Source of the DNA: Platanthera guangdongensis
Lineage: Eukaryota; Streptophyta; Magnoliopsida; Asparagales; Orchidaceae
Length of the DNA: 64,000 nucleotides
Direction of reading: 5' to 3'
Assembly (NCBI GenBank): GCA_039583875.1
Contig: CM077151.1
Location: 120,781,047 to 120,845,046, forward strand
The notes under the pieces are model-generated. The model worked only from the letters and a program-made list of their open reading frames with translations. It was not told the DNA's origin and ran no database searches. Position numbers and translations under genes: made by a program. Shown piece by piece: positions 55,639 through 64,000 of the stretch. Each line of letters begins with the position of its first letter. The stretch's first letter is position 1.

Positions 55639-57200
55639 ACTTTCATGTTTTTATTTCGAATTCTAGAGTCTATTACCTTTACCTATTTTTGTAAAAAAAC
55701 ATTAAAAAAAACTTAAAAATCTACTTAAACCCCCCCCCCCCCAAGTTAATTATTTAGTTTATATTTTATGGTGTATAACCCGTGGACAACCTTCGGAGTC
55801 TGAAATTTTGATTTTGATCCTGAGATCGAATGCTCCATTGCGCGTATTCGATCTCAACGTCGGAATCCCTCTTTGCACACGCGAAGAATCCATCAGAGAA
55901 CCCTCTGCCATTATTATGGCTGAGCTTATCCCAAACGCGGTCGCGGAGCGTACAATGTCTTACTACGCACGACCAAATTTGGATGATACTGGGTCTAGTA
56001 TTGTTCGCCCAACGGTGGCGAACAATAATTTCGAAATAAAATCTAGTGTTATTCAAATGATCCAAAATGTCGTGCAGTTCGATGGACAGCCAGATAAGGA
56101 CCCGAACGTTCATTTATCAAGTTTTTGGAAATCTACGATATTTTTAAATCTAATGGTGTCACTGATGACGCCATTCAGTTCCGCTTTTTTCCATTTTCCT
56201 CAAAATCCAAAGCTAAAGCGTGGTTGAATTCCCTCCCGTGAGGATGTATCACCACTTGGGCCGAGCTTGCAGAACGGTTCTTAACGAAGTATTTTCCGCC
56301 CGCCAAAACTGCAAAGTTGCGGGCGGATATTTCTTCGTTTGTGCAGAACGATTCCGAGTCTCTATTTGAGACTTGGGAGAGGTTTAAAGAATTCCTCCAT
56401 AGGTGTCCGCACCACGCGCTGCCAGCGTGGTTGCAAGTCCAAATCTTTTACAACGGGCATAATCAGACGCATCAAATTATTGACGCGGATGCCGGTTGTA
56501 CCTTGAATAACAAGACCCCCGAGGTTGCCCAAGCTCTTATCGAAGAGATGGCCATGAACGCCTACCAATGTAATGTCCTGTGGGGACGTCCCAAGCAGGC
56601 GGCCGACCTCTTCGAAGTGGATGTCACTGCTCACTTAGCCGTTCAAGTTAAAAGGCTGACGAAGTAGATGGCAGAGATGTCTGCTGCCTCTTCCACTCCA
56701 CCTTGGGTGATTCCCTCTAATGTCAGCGTAGTCGATGAGTTCGTAGACTACGTGGGAAATTCGGGACGACCTTCCTTCAACCCAAACAATAACCCTTATA
56801 GTAATCACTATAATCCGGGTTGGAGGAACCACCCCAACATCTCATTGAGCAATGCGAACAATGCATAACGCCCCCTAACTCTCTTGCTCCCAGATTTCTG
56901 CCGCCTCCCCCTCTTCCAAAAACCTCCCCGATGGATGAAAAATTTTCAAGGTACATACCGTCCAACGAGTCAAATATCCGGAACATCACCGGATCACTGA
57001 AAAACTTAGAACTACAGGTTGGACAGCTTGTGTGGATGATGTCCGAGCGTACGCTCGGGGCACTGTCGGGGAACACGGAGCCCAATCCTCGGGAGAATAT
57101 CAATGTTATAACCCTCTGTAGCGAAAAGGAGGTGGTCGATCCAAAAGGAATCGATCCGCAGGTACATATTTTACCTCTGACCCCTCTTCCCCTTTTTTGA
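55639..57200 (+). pseudogene. Athila-2 leader and gag
   Basis: Leader to about 55767 (with a 12-C run near 55731). The likely start is ATG at 55768 ('MVYNPWTTFGV', then a stop). Across frames the core reads 'NVVQFDGQPDKDPNVHL', 'WLNSLP', 'TTWAELAERFLTKYFPPAKTAKLRADISSF', 'ESLFETWERFKEFLHRCPHHALPAWLQVQIFYNG', closely matching Athila gag. The tail has 'LEVQVGQL'-type 'NLELQVGQLVWMMSER' and 'INVITLCSEKEV'. At least four breaks. Confidence 0.85.
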
Positions 57201-57360
57201 TTATGCTGCATTTACCAATTTTAAATGATAAAGTTATTTTAAAAACACCCTTGTTGTATCCACATAAGTTAGAAAGTGGGCATAAGGACGCACATTACAA
57301 AAAAAATATTTTATTATTAAAACAAATTCATATTATTGTTCGCTTCTGCGAGGCAATCAC

Positions 57361-59687
57361 GTAGATGCCTAAGTATGCGAAATATTTAAAAGAACTTCTC
57401 TCTAATAAACAAAAAATTAGAAAATATTTTGCATATCTCTCTCAACGCAGACTGCTCAGTGGCTCTTACTAATAAATTGCCCCTAAAAAGAAATGACCCG
57501 GGACGATTTTCCATCTCGTACCTTTTTCGCAATATACTAGTAAAATACGCTATAGCAGATTAAGGCGCGAGCATTAATTTGATGTCATTCTCGCTCTTTC
57601 AAAAATTAGGTTTAGGCACTCCGAGCCCTACTAAATGTGTATCCAACTATCAGATCGCTCGATTAAGCTTCCCGTCGGGGTAGTGGAGGTCGTACTTGTC
57701 CGAGTTGATAAGTTTATCTTTCTGGTAGACTTTGTCATCTTAGACATCGAGGAGGATACTGATGTACCAATTATACTCTATCGCCCTTTTCTCGCCACCT
57801 CCCACACATTAATTGATGTGACTAACGGTCGTCTCGTCCTTCGGGTAGGAGATGATGAGGTTACTTTCTCTATTAATCTCTCAATGGGGGACTCATCATC
57901 TAGCAATGACATTTATTATAATTTAGATACCTATTTCAGAGTTTGTTCTTCCCTATTTTCGAGTCTACCTTTTTAAACGACGTTATTTTTGCGCTCAAAA
58001 ACTTCAATTGTGAAGAGGATGACTCCGCAAAATTATCTTTCGAACCATTTGGATCGAAAGATATTAAAATTAAAACCTTGTTAGAAGAACTGCCCTGCCT
58101 AGAGCTCAAACCCCTACCCGTATCTCTCAAATATGCCTTTTTGGGAAAAGATGATACCCTTCACGTTATCATTTCTTCGCATTTGAGCGATTTAGAGACT
58201 TCCAATTTATTTGAAGTTTTTCTTAAACATCGCCACACAATTGCGTGGCAAATTTCTGATTTAAAGGGGATTAACCCCTCTTTCTGCACTCATAATATTT
58301 TCCTTAAGAATAATTGCCGCAAAACTATTCAGCCACATCGACGTGTTAATCCAAACATGAAAGACTTCGTTAAAGCCGAAATTATAAAATTATTAGATGC
58401 GGGGATTATTTATCCTATTTCGGACAGTGCATGGGTTAGTCCCATTCTTATCGTGCCCAAGAAGGGTGGTCTAACTGTAGTGGAAAATGAGCATAATGAA
58501 CTCGTCCCAACTCGTACTATTATGAGTTGACAGGGGTGCATCAATTATAGAAAACTAAATGATGCCACCCGTAAGGACCATTTCTTACTGCCGTTTTTAG
58601 ACCAAATTCTGGAGCATTTATCCGATCATCCATACTTTTGTTTTCTTGATGGTTTATCAGGGTTTTTCCAAATCCCCATTTCCACCGATGATCAAGAGAA
58701 AATAACTTTTACCTGCCCTATTGGCACCTTTTCATACCGAAGAATGTCATTTGGCCTCTGCAATGCGCCGACTACATTCCAAAGATGTATGTTGGCGATC
58801 TTTGGCGAGCTGGTAGGAGACATTATGGAAGTCTTTATGGATGACTTCTCTATTTTAGGATGCTCATTCCCGACTTGCCTTTGTAATTTAGACCGTGTCC
58901 TTCAATGATGCGAGAAAATTCATCTCATTTTAAATTGGGAAAAGTGTAACATTATGGTTCGAGAAGGTTTGGTTCTCGGCCATAAGATTTCGTCTAAGTG
59001 GATGGAGGTCGATAAGGCCAAGGTAGAAATTATTGAAAAACTTCCCCCGCCTTCTAACGTTAAATCTATTAGGAATTTCTTACGCCACATAGGCTTTTAT
59101 AGGCGTTTTATTCAAGATTTTTCAAAAATAACAAAGCTGCTTATTCGCCTATTGGAAAAGGAATCAAATTTTGACTTTAGTATCAAATGCGAGTCCGCTT
59201 TTAATTTTATAAAATAAAAACTTATCAATTCACACATTTTAGTGGCGCCCGATTGGACCCTTCCATTCGAGATTATGTGCGGCGCCAAAGATATTGTCGT
59301 AGGTGTTGTTCTTGGCCAACACATAAATAAATATTTTCATCATATTTATTATGCTAGCAAGACGTTCACTTCCGCACAAAGAAATTACACGACAACGGAA
59401 AAGGAACTTTTAGCCGTCGTTTTTGCATTCGATAAGTTTCGCTCGTATATAACGCTATCTAAAGTTATCATATTTACCGACCACTCCGCCATAAAATATT
59501 TATTAGCTAAAACGGACGCCAAGCCTCACCTTCTTCGATGGATCCTCCTCCTACATGAGTTTGATTTGGATATCCGGGATAACAAGGGCGCGGAAAATTT
59601 AGCATCCACTCACCTCTCCCGCTTAGAAAATCCAGGTGCAGAAGCGCTCGTCGAATCAGACATAAACATTAGATTCCCCGAGGAACG
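57361..59687 (+). pseudogene. Athila-2 protease, RT and RNase H
   Basis: 'MPKYAKYLKELLSNKQKIRK' (57366) leads into the protease. Its active site D-x-G-A-S near 57560 keeps Asp, but the next codon is a stop (TAA for Leu). 'DVPIILYRPFLAT' follows at 57760. RT: 'PHRRVNPNMKDFVKAEIIKLLDAGIIYPISDSAWVSP', 'CFLDGLSGFFQIPI', 'RRMSFGLCNAPTTFQRCM' and F-M-D-D-F near 58838, the usual Athila variant. One stop at 58528 and one near 58906. RNase H: 'PLEIMC' then G-A-K-D where the family has D-A-S-D, so the first catalytic Asp is lost; 'TTTEKELLAVVFAFDKFRSY' and 'TDHSAIKYLL' follow. Cut at 59687 by Tekay-2. Confidence 0.88.
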
Positions 59688-59754
59688 TGTAACGCCCCGA
59701 AACTCAAAAGAGCGACGAGAGGCGTTTTGGGCCAAATCTGGAATTTGGCAGGGG

Positions 59755-60310
59755 GCACACAGCCTGGGACACGGGCGTGTCCCAGGGCGTGTCAGGCTTG
59801 AGTCGACGATTTGGCCGCGAGGTCGACGTTTTTCTCTCGACGATGTGTCGAAACAGGGCACATGGCCTGAGACACGGGCGTGTCTCAGGGCGTGTCGAGC
59901 CCGTGTCGACGATCGGCCCGGGGAGTCGACGAATTTCGCTCGACAATGTGTCGAGACAAGGCACACGGCCTAGGACACGGGCGTGTCCAAGGCCGTGTCG
60001 TATGGTCGACGAACTTTGCTCGATGAAGTGTCGAGACTGTGAACACGGCCTGAAGCCCATGCGTGTTCGGTGTGATACGGGCGTGTACACGGGCGTGTCC
60101 AATACCCGTGTGAGTCTCGGGTTGTTTTCGGGGCTGTGTCGATGAGGGCACACGGCCGACCACACGGTCGACCACACGGCCGTGTCAGTTGGAACACGGG
60201 CATGTCAGGTCGAACACGGGCGTGTTGGATGCCCGTGTATTGTTCCAGGTGCGTCGATTTTGACGGCGAATGGGGGACACGGCCCTGGACACGGGTGTGT
60301 CGCAGACCGT
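59755..60310. repeat. palindrome array ACACGGGCGTGT in Tekay-2 U3
   Basis: About twenty sites (ggacacgggcgtgtcc, acacggccgtgt, acacggcctg), mixed with TCGACGA motifs. Order and mixing mirror the Tekay-1 array though the intervening sequence differs. Confidence 0.85.
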
Positions 60311-60451
60311 ATTCGGTCCAGTTTTAGCATTTGAGATCTGGATCGTGGCCGTTCGTTTCTTTAATTCGGGATCCAACGGCTGGGGGTTGTTCCTGATGGG
60401 ATATACACGGGATTGGACCCTTAAAACCCTCATTTCTTTTGAGTGGTTCTC

Positions 60452-60459
60452 TTTATAAG
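60452..60459 (+). promoter_or_regulatory. Tekay-2 TATA-like box
   Basis: TTTATAAG just after the U3 region and before a purine-rich leader (agagagagaggagag). It is about 148 bp upstream of the ATG exon. Tekay-1 has a similar spacing. Confidence 0.55.
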
Positions 60460-60599
60460 TCAAGAGAGAGAGGAGAGCAAAGGAGGAAGAAGAAGCTTAG
60501 ATCCGGCCATTGGAGGAGCTTCGAAGCTCCAAATCGCGAGCCGACTTCGGATCTACGGAGGCAAAGAGAGTGCGGTGCTTTTCATCCGCTTACATTTCC

Positions 60600-60623
60600 A
60601 TGGCGCCGAGGAAGAACGCTAGG
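60600..60623 (+). CDS. putative exon 1 of Tekay-2 gag-pol, inside the 5' LTR
   Basis: ATG at 60600 opens M-A-P-R-K-N-A-R, ending AGG|GTAACG. Unspliced, the frame ends at the TAA in the donor itself (R, then G-T-A-A-C-G shifts to stop in other frames). Spliced to 62113 it is in phase with gag. Equivalent to 8430-8407 in Tekay-1. Confidence 0.55.
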
Positions 60624-61035
60624 GTAACGATTCTCTTCTTGAACATGTGAAGCTCTCCTTCTTTGCATAGGAAGCCCGCTCTCGCGAGTTTGCGGTGACT
60701 TGGAGGCGTTCCTTCGGGTAGATATGTAAAGTCCCCGTTGTTTAGAGTCCGTATTCGAGAACGGACATATGCATGATGTGTGAAGCCTACCCGGACATGT
60801 TGGTCTGGCTCGGTGATGTTGCATTGCATAAATGCCGGAGAAGACTCTGTGCGATTGTTTGTTTTTCGGGTTTTCTACATGGTAGATTGCAACATGGAGC
60901 CTTGGGATTAACCCAAAGGTGCACCCGAAAACTTGGGCAGATGTGTGATCTTGCCAACTTGGTGGCCTGAGAGCCAACTTAAACATAACTGGGTTATGTA
61001 ATATTGTATGTTCGATTCACGGGCTTCGGGGAAAC

Positions 61036-61200
61036 TTAACTCGTGTCGATGATATTAAAGTGTCGTGGCAAGTGAGCAACGGGTTGAGTGGAACCGTTCC
61101 TGCTTTATGCCGAGGGCATAGAGGTCGTCGGGTCTTTGCTGTCGATGATATTAAAGTGTCATGACATAGGCTGTTGATGATATTAAAGTGTCGTAACATC
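61036..61200. repeat. three diverged tandem units in the Tekay-2 LTR
   Basis: 'tcgatgatattaaagtgtcg' recurs at about 61048, 61142 and 61174. It lies between the exon and the LTR end, as the ~72-bp units do in Tekay-1, though the sequences are unrelated. Confidence 0.7.
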
Positions 61201-61890
61201 TGCCTAAAAGACCAATTTGCTCATGAGAGATTGCCGTCCTAGGGATGGTGGTGAGTCAACGGGCTTAGACTGTGATCACCGAGAATGTGCCCTGAGAGCA
61301 CGGAGCGTGTCGTCATGCATGCCAACGCCTGTGATACAATGAATTTATATACTGCTTGGTTGTGCTAATAAAATGCAGGGAAGGAGCATCGCCGCCCCGA
61401 ATTGGGGGCGGGATCGTTATAATTTGGTCAGCATTGCTGACCGTTGCTTTTGTTTGCCACAGTGCGGTGGTTTGTTGCTTGCAGGTGCTGCTGGACCAAG
61501 CGGTCAATAGTGGGCTAAAGCCCAAATTGCGAAGCCGGCCCTTGAAGTCCTAAGTGAAGTGTTTACTTGCTTTTATTCATGTATGACCGGCCTGCGTGCC
61601 GTGGTTTGTAAAACATGTAATTTGAAGTAAACCATTTTGTAAGGCCTTAAGGTCTGTACTTGTGTATGTACTACATTCCTATTTGGTGTTTAGTGGACAT
61701 TCATGCTTGGTGCTGGGTTCTTTTAATTGCAACTTATAAAACTGCTTCCGCTAGAATGCTCTGTGTAGGACGTTAGATTGGTTGGATGGTTTCCATTGAG
61801 TAACCACCCGGTCTGTCTATGGTATATGGCGTCGGGCCCCGGCCGGACCTACTGCTATATGCTATGCGACGGATAGGGGGTGTTACAATT

Positions 61891-61900
61891 TGGTATCATA
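61891..61900 (+). promoter_or_regulatory. Tekay-2 primer binding site
   Basis: TGGTATCATA three bases after the LTR end TGTTACA. Eight bases match the initiator-Met tRNA complement. Confidence 0.85.
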
Positions 61901-62112
61901 CTATTGGTTTCAGTCAGGCTTAAGATGAATTCATGGACGAATTCTTTTTAAGGGGTGGTGAGCACATGTGTGTGCGTCATCGTTATAACAGTAAAAGAAC
62001 CCATGAATGTCCACTTAGGAATGAAAATACACGTGTTTGAGGAACCTGCGCGTTCCTATAATTGCTTTTGCAATTTTGTTTGGTCGCTTAACGGTGTTTT
62101 GTACCACTATAG

Positions 62113-63259
62113 GTGACCAGAAGTGGTGTTGGGCCGTCGGAACGTCGAGTTTCTGAGGCTAGCAGTGCACCAGATATTGCTCCTGCAACACCTCCATCGG
62201 CTGAGACCATACGATTGTTGGCCGAAGCAGTGTTGGCCATGATGAATGCGCAGCCTGCCAGGCAAATGCAGCAGCCCGCTCCTGTGATGGAGCAGGTACC
62301 GCTGCAAGCGGCTGAGCAGAGAAGAGTGGAGAAGGTAGTAGTGGAACCGTTGGTGCCAAGGAGGGCTACCGAGAGACAACTCAAACATGTCATGAGCTTT
62401 AATCCTCCGGTATTCTCGGGGTTGGGAACCCCATATCAAGATGAAGACTGGCTCTCCAGGGTGAAGAGAGTCATGACAGAAACGGAGACAGAGGAGTGGC
62501 AAATGACCATCATTACTACGTTCCTTTTGGACGGTGAAGCTAGATTTTGGTTGGAAGTATTGGAGCTGCACCTATTGAGAGGTAGGCAACTTGTTGATGT
62601 CTCGATGGAGGAGTTCTCGAGATTGTTCTTGGCTAGATACCTCCCTTCGGCGCAAAGGATAGCATTGGAGAATGAGTTCCTGAAGTTGGTTCAAGGAGAC
62701 AATAGCGTGGATGAATATCTCCATGAGTTTACCCGTTTGAGTCGATATGCTAGCTCCACCATCGCGGATGAGGAGCGCAAGACGAATCGATTCTACGAAG
62801 GGCTGAGAGATGATTTAAGGTTACTACTCTCAGGGCCGATGACGTAGGGTTTCTTGACCTTGGTCAACACGACCCGGTCCTTGGAGAAGGACATGAAGAA
62901 TGTACAAGCAAATAAAAGCTTGGGTGTTAAGAAGTCGGAGTTCAGAGTGTCGAACTCCTCAAAGTCTGTGTTCCGGAAGTGGAACAAGAAAGCTAGGACG
63001 TCGGGTCCAGCCCCCTCTGTTGGTGCTTCTAGGGCGACTACGGGTCGGATCCCGGGCACATGTTACAACTGTGGGAAGCCGGGGCATTATGCCCGTGAGT
63101 GCCGGAGCGGACGTCCCAACTCCGAAAGAAAGCCGGGAGCAACTTATGAAGAAAAGAGCAAGGCAGTGGAGTCGACCGCGTCCCATTATGCTCCGGCCCA
63201 ACCAAGGGTGTATAATCTTGGCCAATAGGAGGCCATCAAGCAGGCGGATGTGGTGACAG
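62113..63259 (+). pseudogene. Tekay-2 gag (exon 2), two in-frame TAG stops
   Basis: The frame opens with GTG right after ATAG. There is no ATG near the conserved start, and the first residues (V-T-R-S-G-V-G-P-S) align with Tekay-1 (V-T-Q-S-G-A-G-P-S). The core has 'EDWLSRVKRVM', 'TTFLLDGEARFW', 'SRLFLARYLPSAQRIALENEF', 'LHEFTRLSRYA' and 'NRFYEGLRDDL'. CCHC knuckle CYNCGKPGHYAREC is at 63061-63102. TAG stops are at 62845 and 63226; the second stands where Tekay-1 has CAG (Gln). The frame then ends one base into the codon split by the proposed intron at 63260. Confidence 0.85.
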
Positions 63260-63335
63260 GTACGGTTTAATTTATAGCAAGTTAATTTCTTTAAATACTT
63301 GTTATGCACATGTTACCTTACCACTGCTTGTTTAG
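63260..63335 (+). other. putative intron 2 of Tekay-2 at the gag-protease junction (76 nt)
   Basis: GTGACAG|GTACGGTTTA ... GCTTGTTTAG|GATTTG. Joining 63259 to 63336 gives V-V-T-G-F-V-L-I in frame with protease. Unspliced, TAA follows three codons later and 76 is not a multiple of three. AT-rich with a pyrimidine-rich 3' end. The flanking codons match those around the Tekay-1 insert while the insert bodies have little in common. Confidence 0.65.
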
Positions 63336-64000
63336 GATTTGTTTTGATTTGTGGAAATCCGGCAAGAGCACTCTTCAATACAGGAGCTTCACACTCCTTC
63401 TTGTCCGAGGGATTTATATTACGCATCGGAGTCCCTTCTTCGATGGCGAAGGATAAGTTGGATGTGTTGTTGCCCAATGAGTGTTCGATGCGCGCGGATA
63501 GGATCTACGATGTTAAAATTCATATTGGGAATCAGGAGTTCGATCTGCAAGCATCGTTACTTCCATTGGTGGAGTTCGACGTTATATTTGGCATGGACTG
63601 GCTCTCGGAGCAGCAGGCCTATATTGATTGTGGTCGCAAGGAAGTCAAGTTGGGAGCAAGTCGTGAGATGACTTTTACGGTCTTGAAGGGGTCGAGCAAG
63701 ACGTTGATGTCTGCTCTTCAGGTGGTAAAGGCGGTTTGTGCCGGTGCAGAACTGTTCTTTACACTAGTGGAGGTTGTTAAGCCAAAGCCTGCATTGGATA
63801 GTATTTCAGTGGTATCGGAGTACCCTGATGTGTTCCCCAGAGATCTTCCTGGAGCCCCGCCTCAGCAGGAGATAGATTTCACGATTGAGTTAGTGCCAGG
63901 TGCAAAGCCTGTGTCACGATCTCCATATCGGCTAGCGCCTAAGGAAATGGCGGAGATGAAGGTTCAACTGCAAGAGTTGTTGGAGCAAGGGTATGTGCGC
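63336..64000 (+). CDS. Tekay-2 protease and start of RT (open to window end)
   Basis: An uninterrupted 220-codon frame. Protease active site reads L-F-N-T-G-A-S-H-S-F at about 63395, with Asn for the catalytic Asp (Tekay-1 has D). 'FDVIFGMDWLSEQQAYIDC' is near 63570. The RT lead-in 'FPRDLPGAPPQQEIDFTIELVPGAKPVSRSPYRLAPKEMAEMKVQLQELLEQGYVR' type region runs to the end. Aspartic protease would process Gag-Pol in the particle, and Asn should abolish activity. The rest of pol is outside the window. Confidence 0.88.

Larger units (their letters stand above)
52769..59687 (+). mobile_element. Athila-2: Athila-like Ty3 element, 5' LTR to RNase H
   Basis: 5' LTR (52769-55614), Athila-type primer site, gag, protease, RT, RNase H. 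It inserted into copia gag and is interrupted by Tekay-2 at 59688, so integrase, the extra ORF and the 3' LTR are outside the window. Coding regions have several stops and frameshifts. Confidence 0.88.
59688..61887 (+). repeat. Tekay-2 5' LTR (2200 bp)
   Basis: Starts TGTAACGCCCCG where Athila RNase H breaks, and ends GGGGGTGTTACA followed by the primer site. U3 holds the ACACGGGCGTGT array (59755-60310). TATA-like TTTATAAG is at 60452. The short ATG exon is at 60600. Three tandem 'tcgatgatattaaagtgtc' units lie downstream. Confidence 0.88.
60624..62112 (+). other. putative intron 1 of Tekay-2 spanning LTR end, primer site and leader (1489 nt)
   Basis: Donor AGG|GTAACG at 60623/60624. Acceptor 'tgtaccactatag' at 62112, directly before the GTG codon that opens gag. 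A T-rich tract (gcaattttgtttgg) lies about 35 nt before the acceptor. It would remove the rest of the LTR and the primer site from the coding RNA, while the unspliced RNA would serve as genome. Confidence 0.55.
59688..64000 (+). mobile_element. Tekay-2: Tekay-like chromovirus, 5' LTR, gag, PR, start of RT (runs off window)
   Basis: Related to Tekay-1 in gag and LTR organisation but clearly a different copy or subfamily. 5' LTR 59688-61887, primer site 61891, gag from 62113, protease from 63336, RT entry at the window end. The 3' half is outside the window. Two TAG stops in gag and an Asp-to-Asn change in protease are the only lesions seen. Confidence 0.9.

Overview
This window looks like heterochromatin from a flowering plant: 64 kb of nested LTR retrotransposons, with no host gene, tRNA, rRNA or CRISPR array that I can support. 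The evidence is plant-type Ty3/gypsy chromoviruses (Tekay-like and CRM-like), Athila-like Ty3 elements with their extra ORF, SIRE-like Ty1/copia, LTRs of 1.2-3.7 kb bounded by TG...CA, and tRNA-iMet or Athila-type primer sites. I cannot name the species. Clade names come from motif recognition, not from a search.

Layout. 279-9401: Tekay-1 (minus), 5' LTR 6846-9401, 3' LTR 279-2097 truncated, inserted in another minus-oriented LTR (9402-10550). That LTR abuts the 3' half of an Athila-like element (plus, 10551-15900: extra ORF and 3' LTR). 15901-16200: minus Ty3 RT scrap, broken by Ty3-3 (plus; 5' LTR 16201-19918, gag-PR-RT to 22579). 22580-23191: LTR-like fragment. 23192-30792: SIRE-like copia (minus; 3' LTR, extra ORF, IN-RT-RH), broken by CRM-like LTR A at 30793. 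30793-42228: a rearranged CRM-like cluster with LTR pieces in both orientations, a 0.5-kb palindrome (34049-34552), and one near-complete but dead element (35421-42228, minus). 42229-51706: motif-rich repeats in which two 1-kb arms (43398-44347 and 50697-51706) lie inverted around a decayed minus-strand copia. 51713-52768: SIRE-type gag scrap (plus), broken by Athila-2 (52769-59687, plus), which is broken by Tekay-2 (59688 to the window end, plus).

Nearly every coding region carries stops or frameshifts. Tekay-2 is among the least damaged, with two TAG stops in gag, an open PR-RT frame, and Asn in place of the catalytic protease Asp.

The most interesting signal is gene structure. In Tekay-1 and Tekay-2 the gag frame has no ATG. 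Its first codon is a GTG directly after an AG. A short in-phase ATG exon followed by a GT donor lies upstream, inside the 5' LTR, so the start codon appears to be LTR-encoded and joined to gag by an intron that removes the rest of the LTR, the primer site and the leader. At the gag-protease boundary all three Ty3 families (Tekay-1, Tekay-2, Ty3-3) carry a short GT...AG insertion of 89, 76 and 97 nt. None is a multiple of three, all sit in the same codon, and removing each one puts gag and protease in one frame.

A second theme is that unrelated elements carry arrays of short CG-centred palindromes in their LTRs (ACACGCCCGTGT, ACTCGAGT, TCGACGATCGTCGA and relatives), with the same motif appearing in different lineages.
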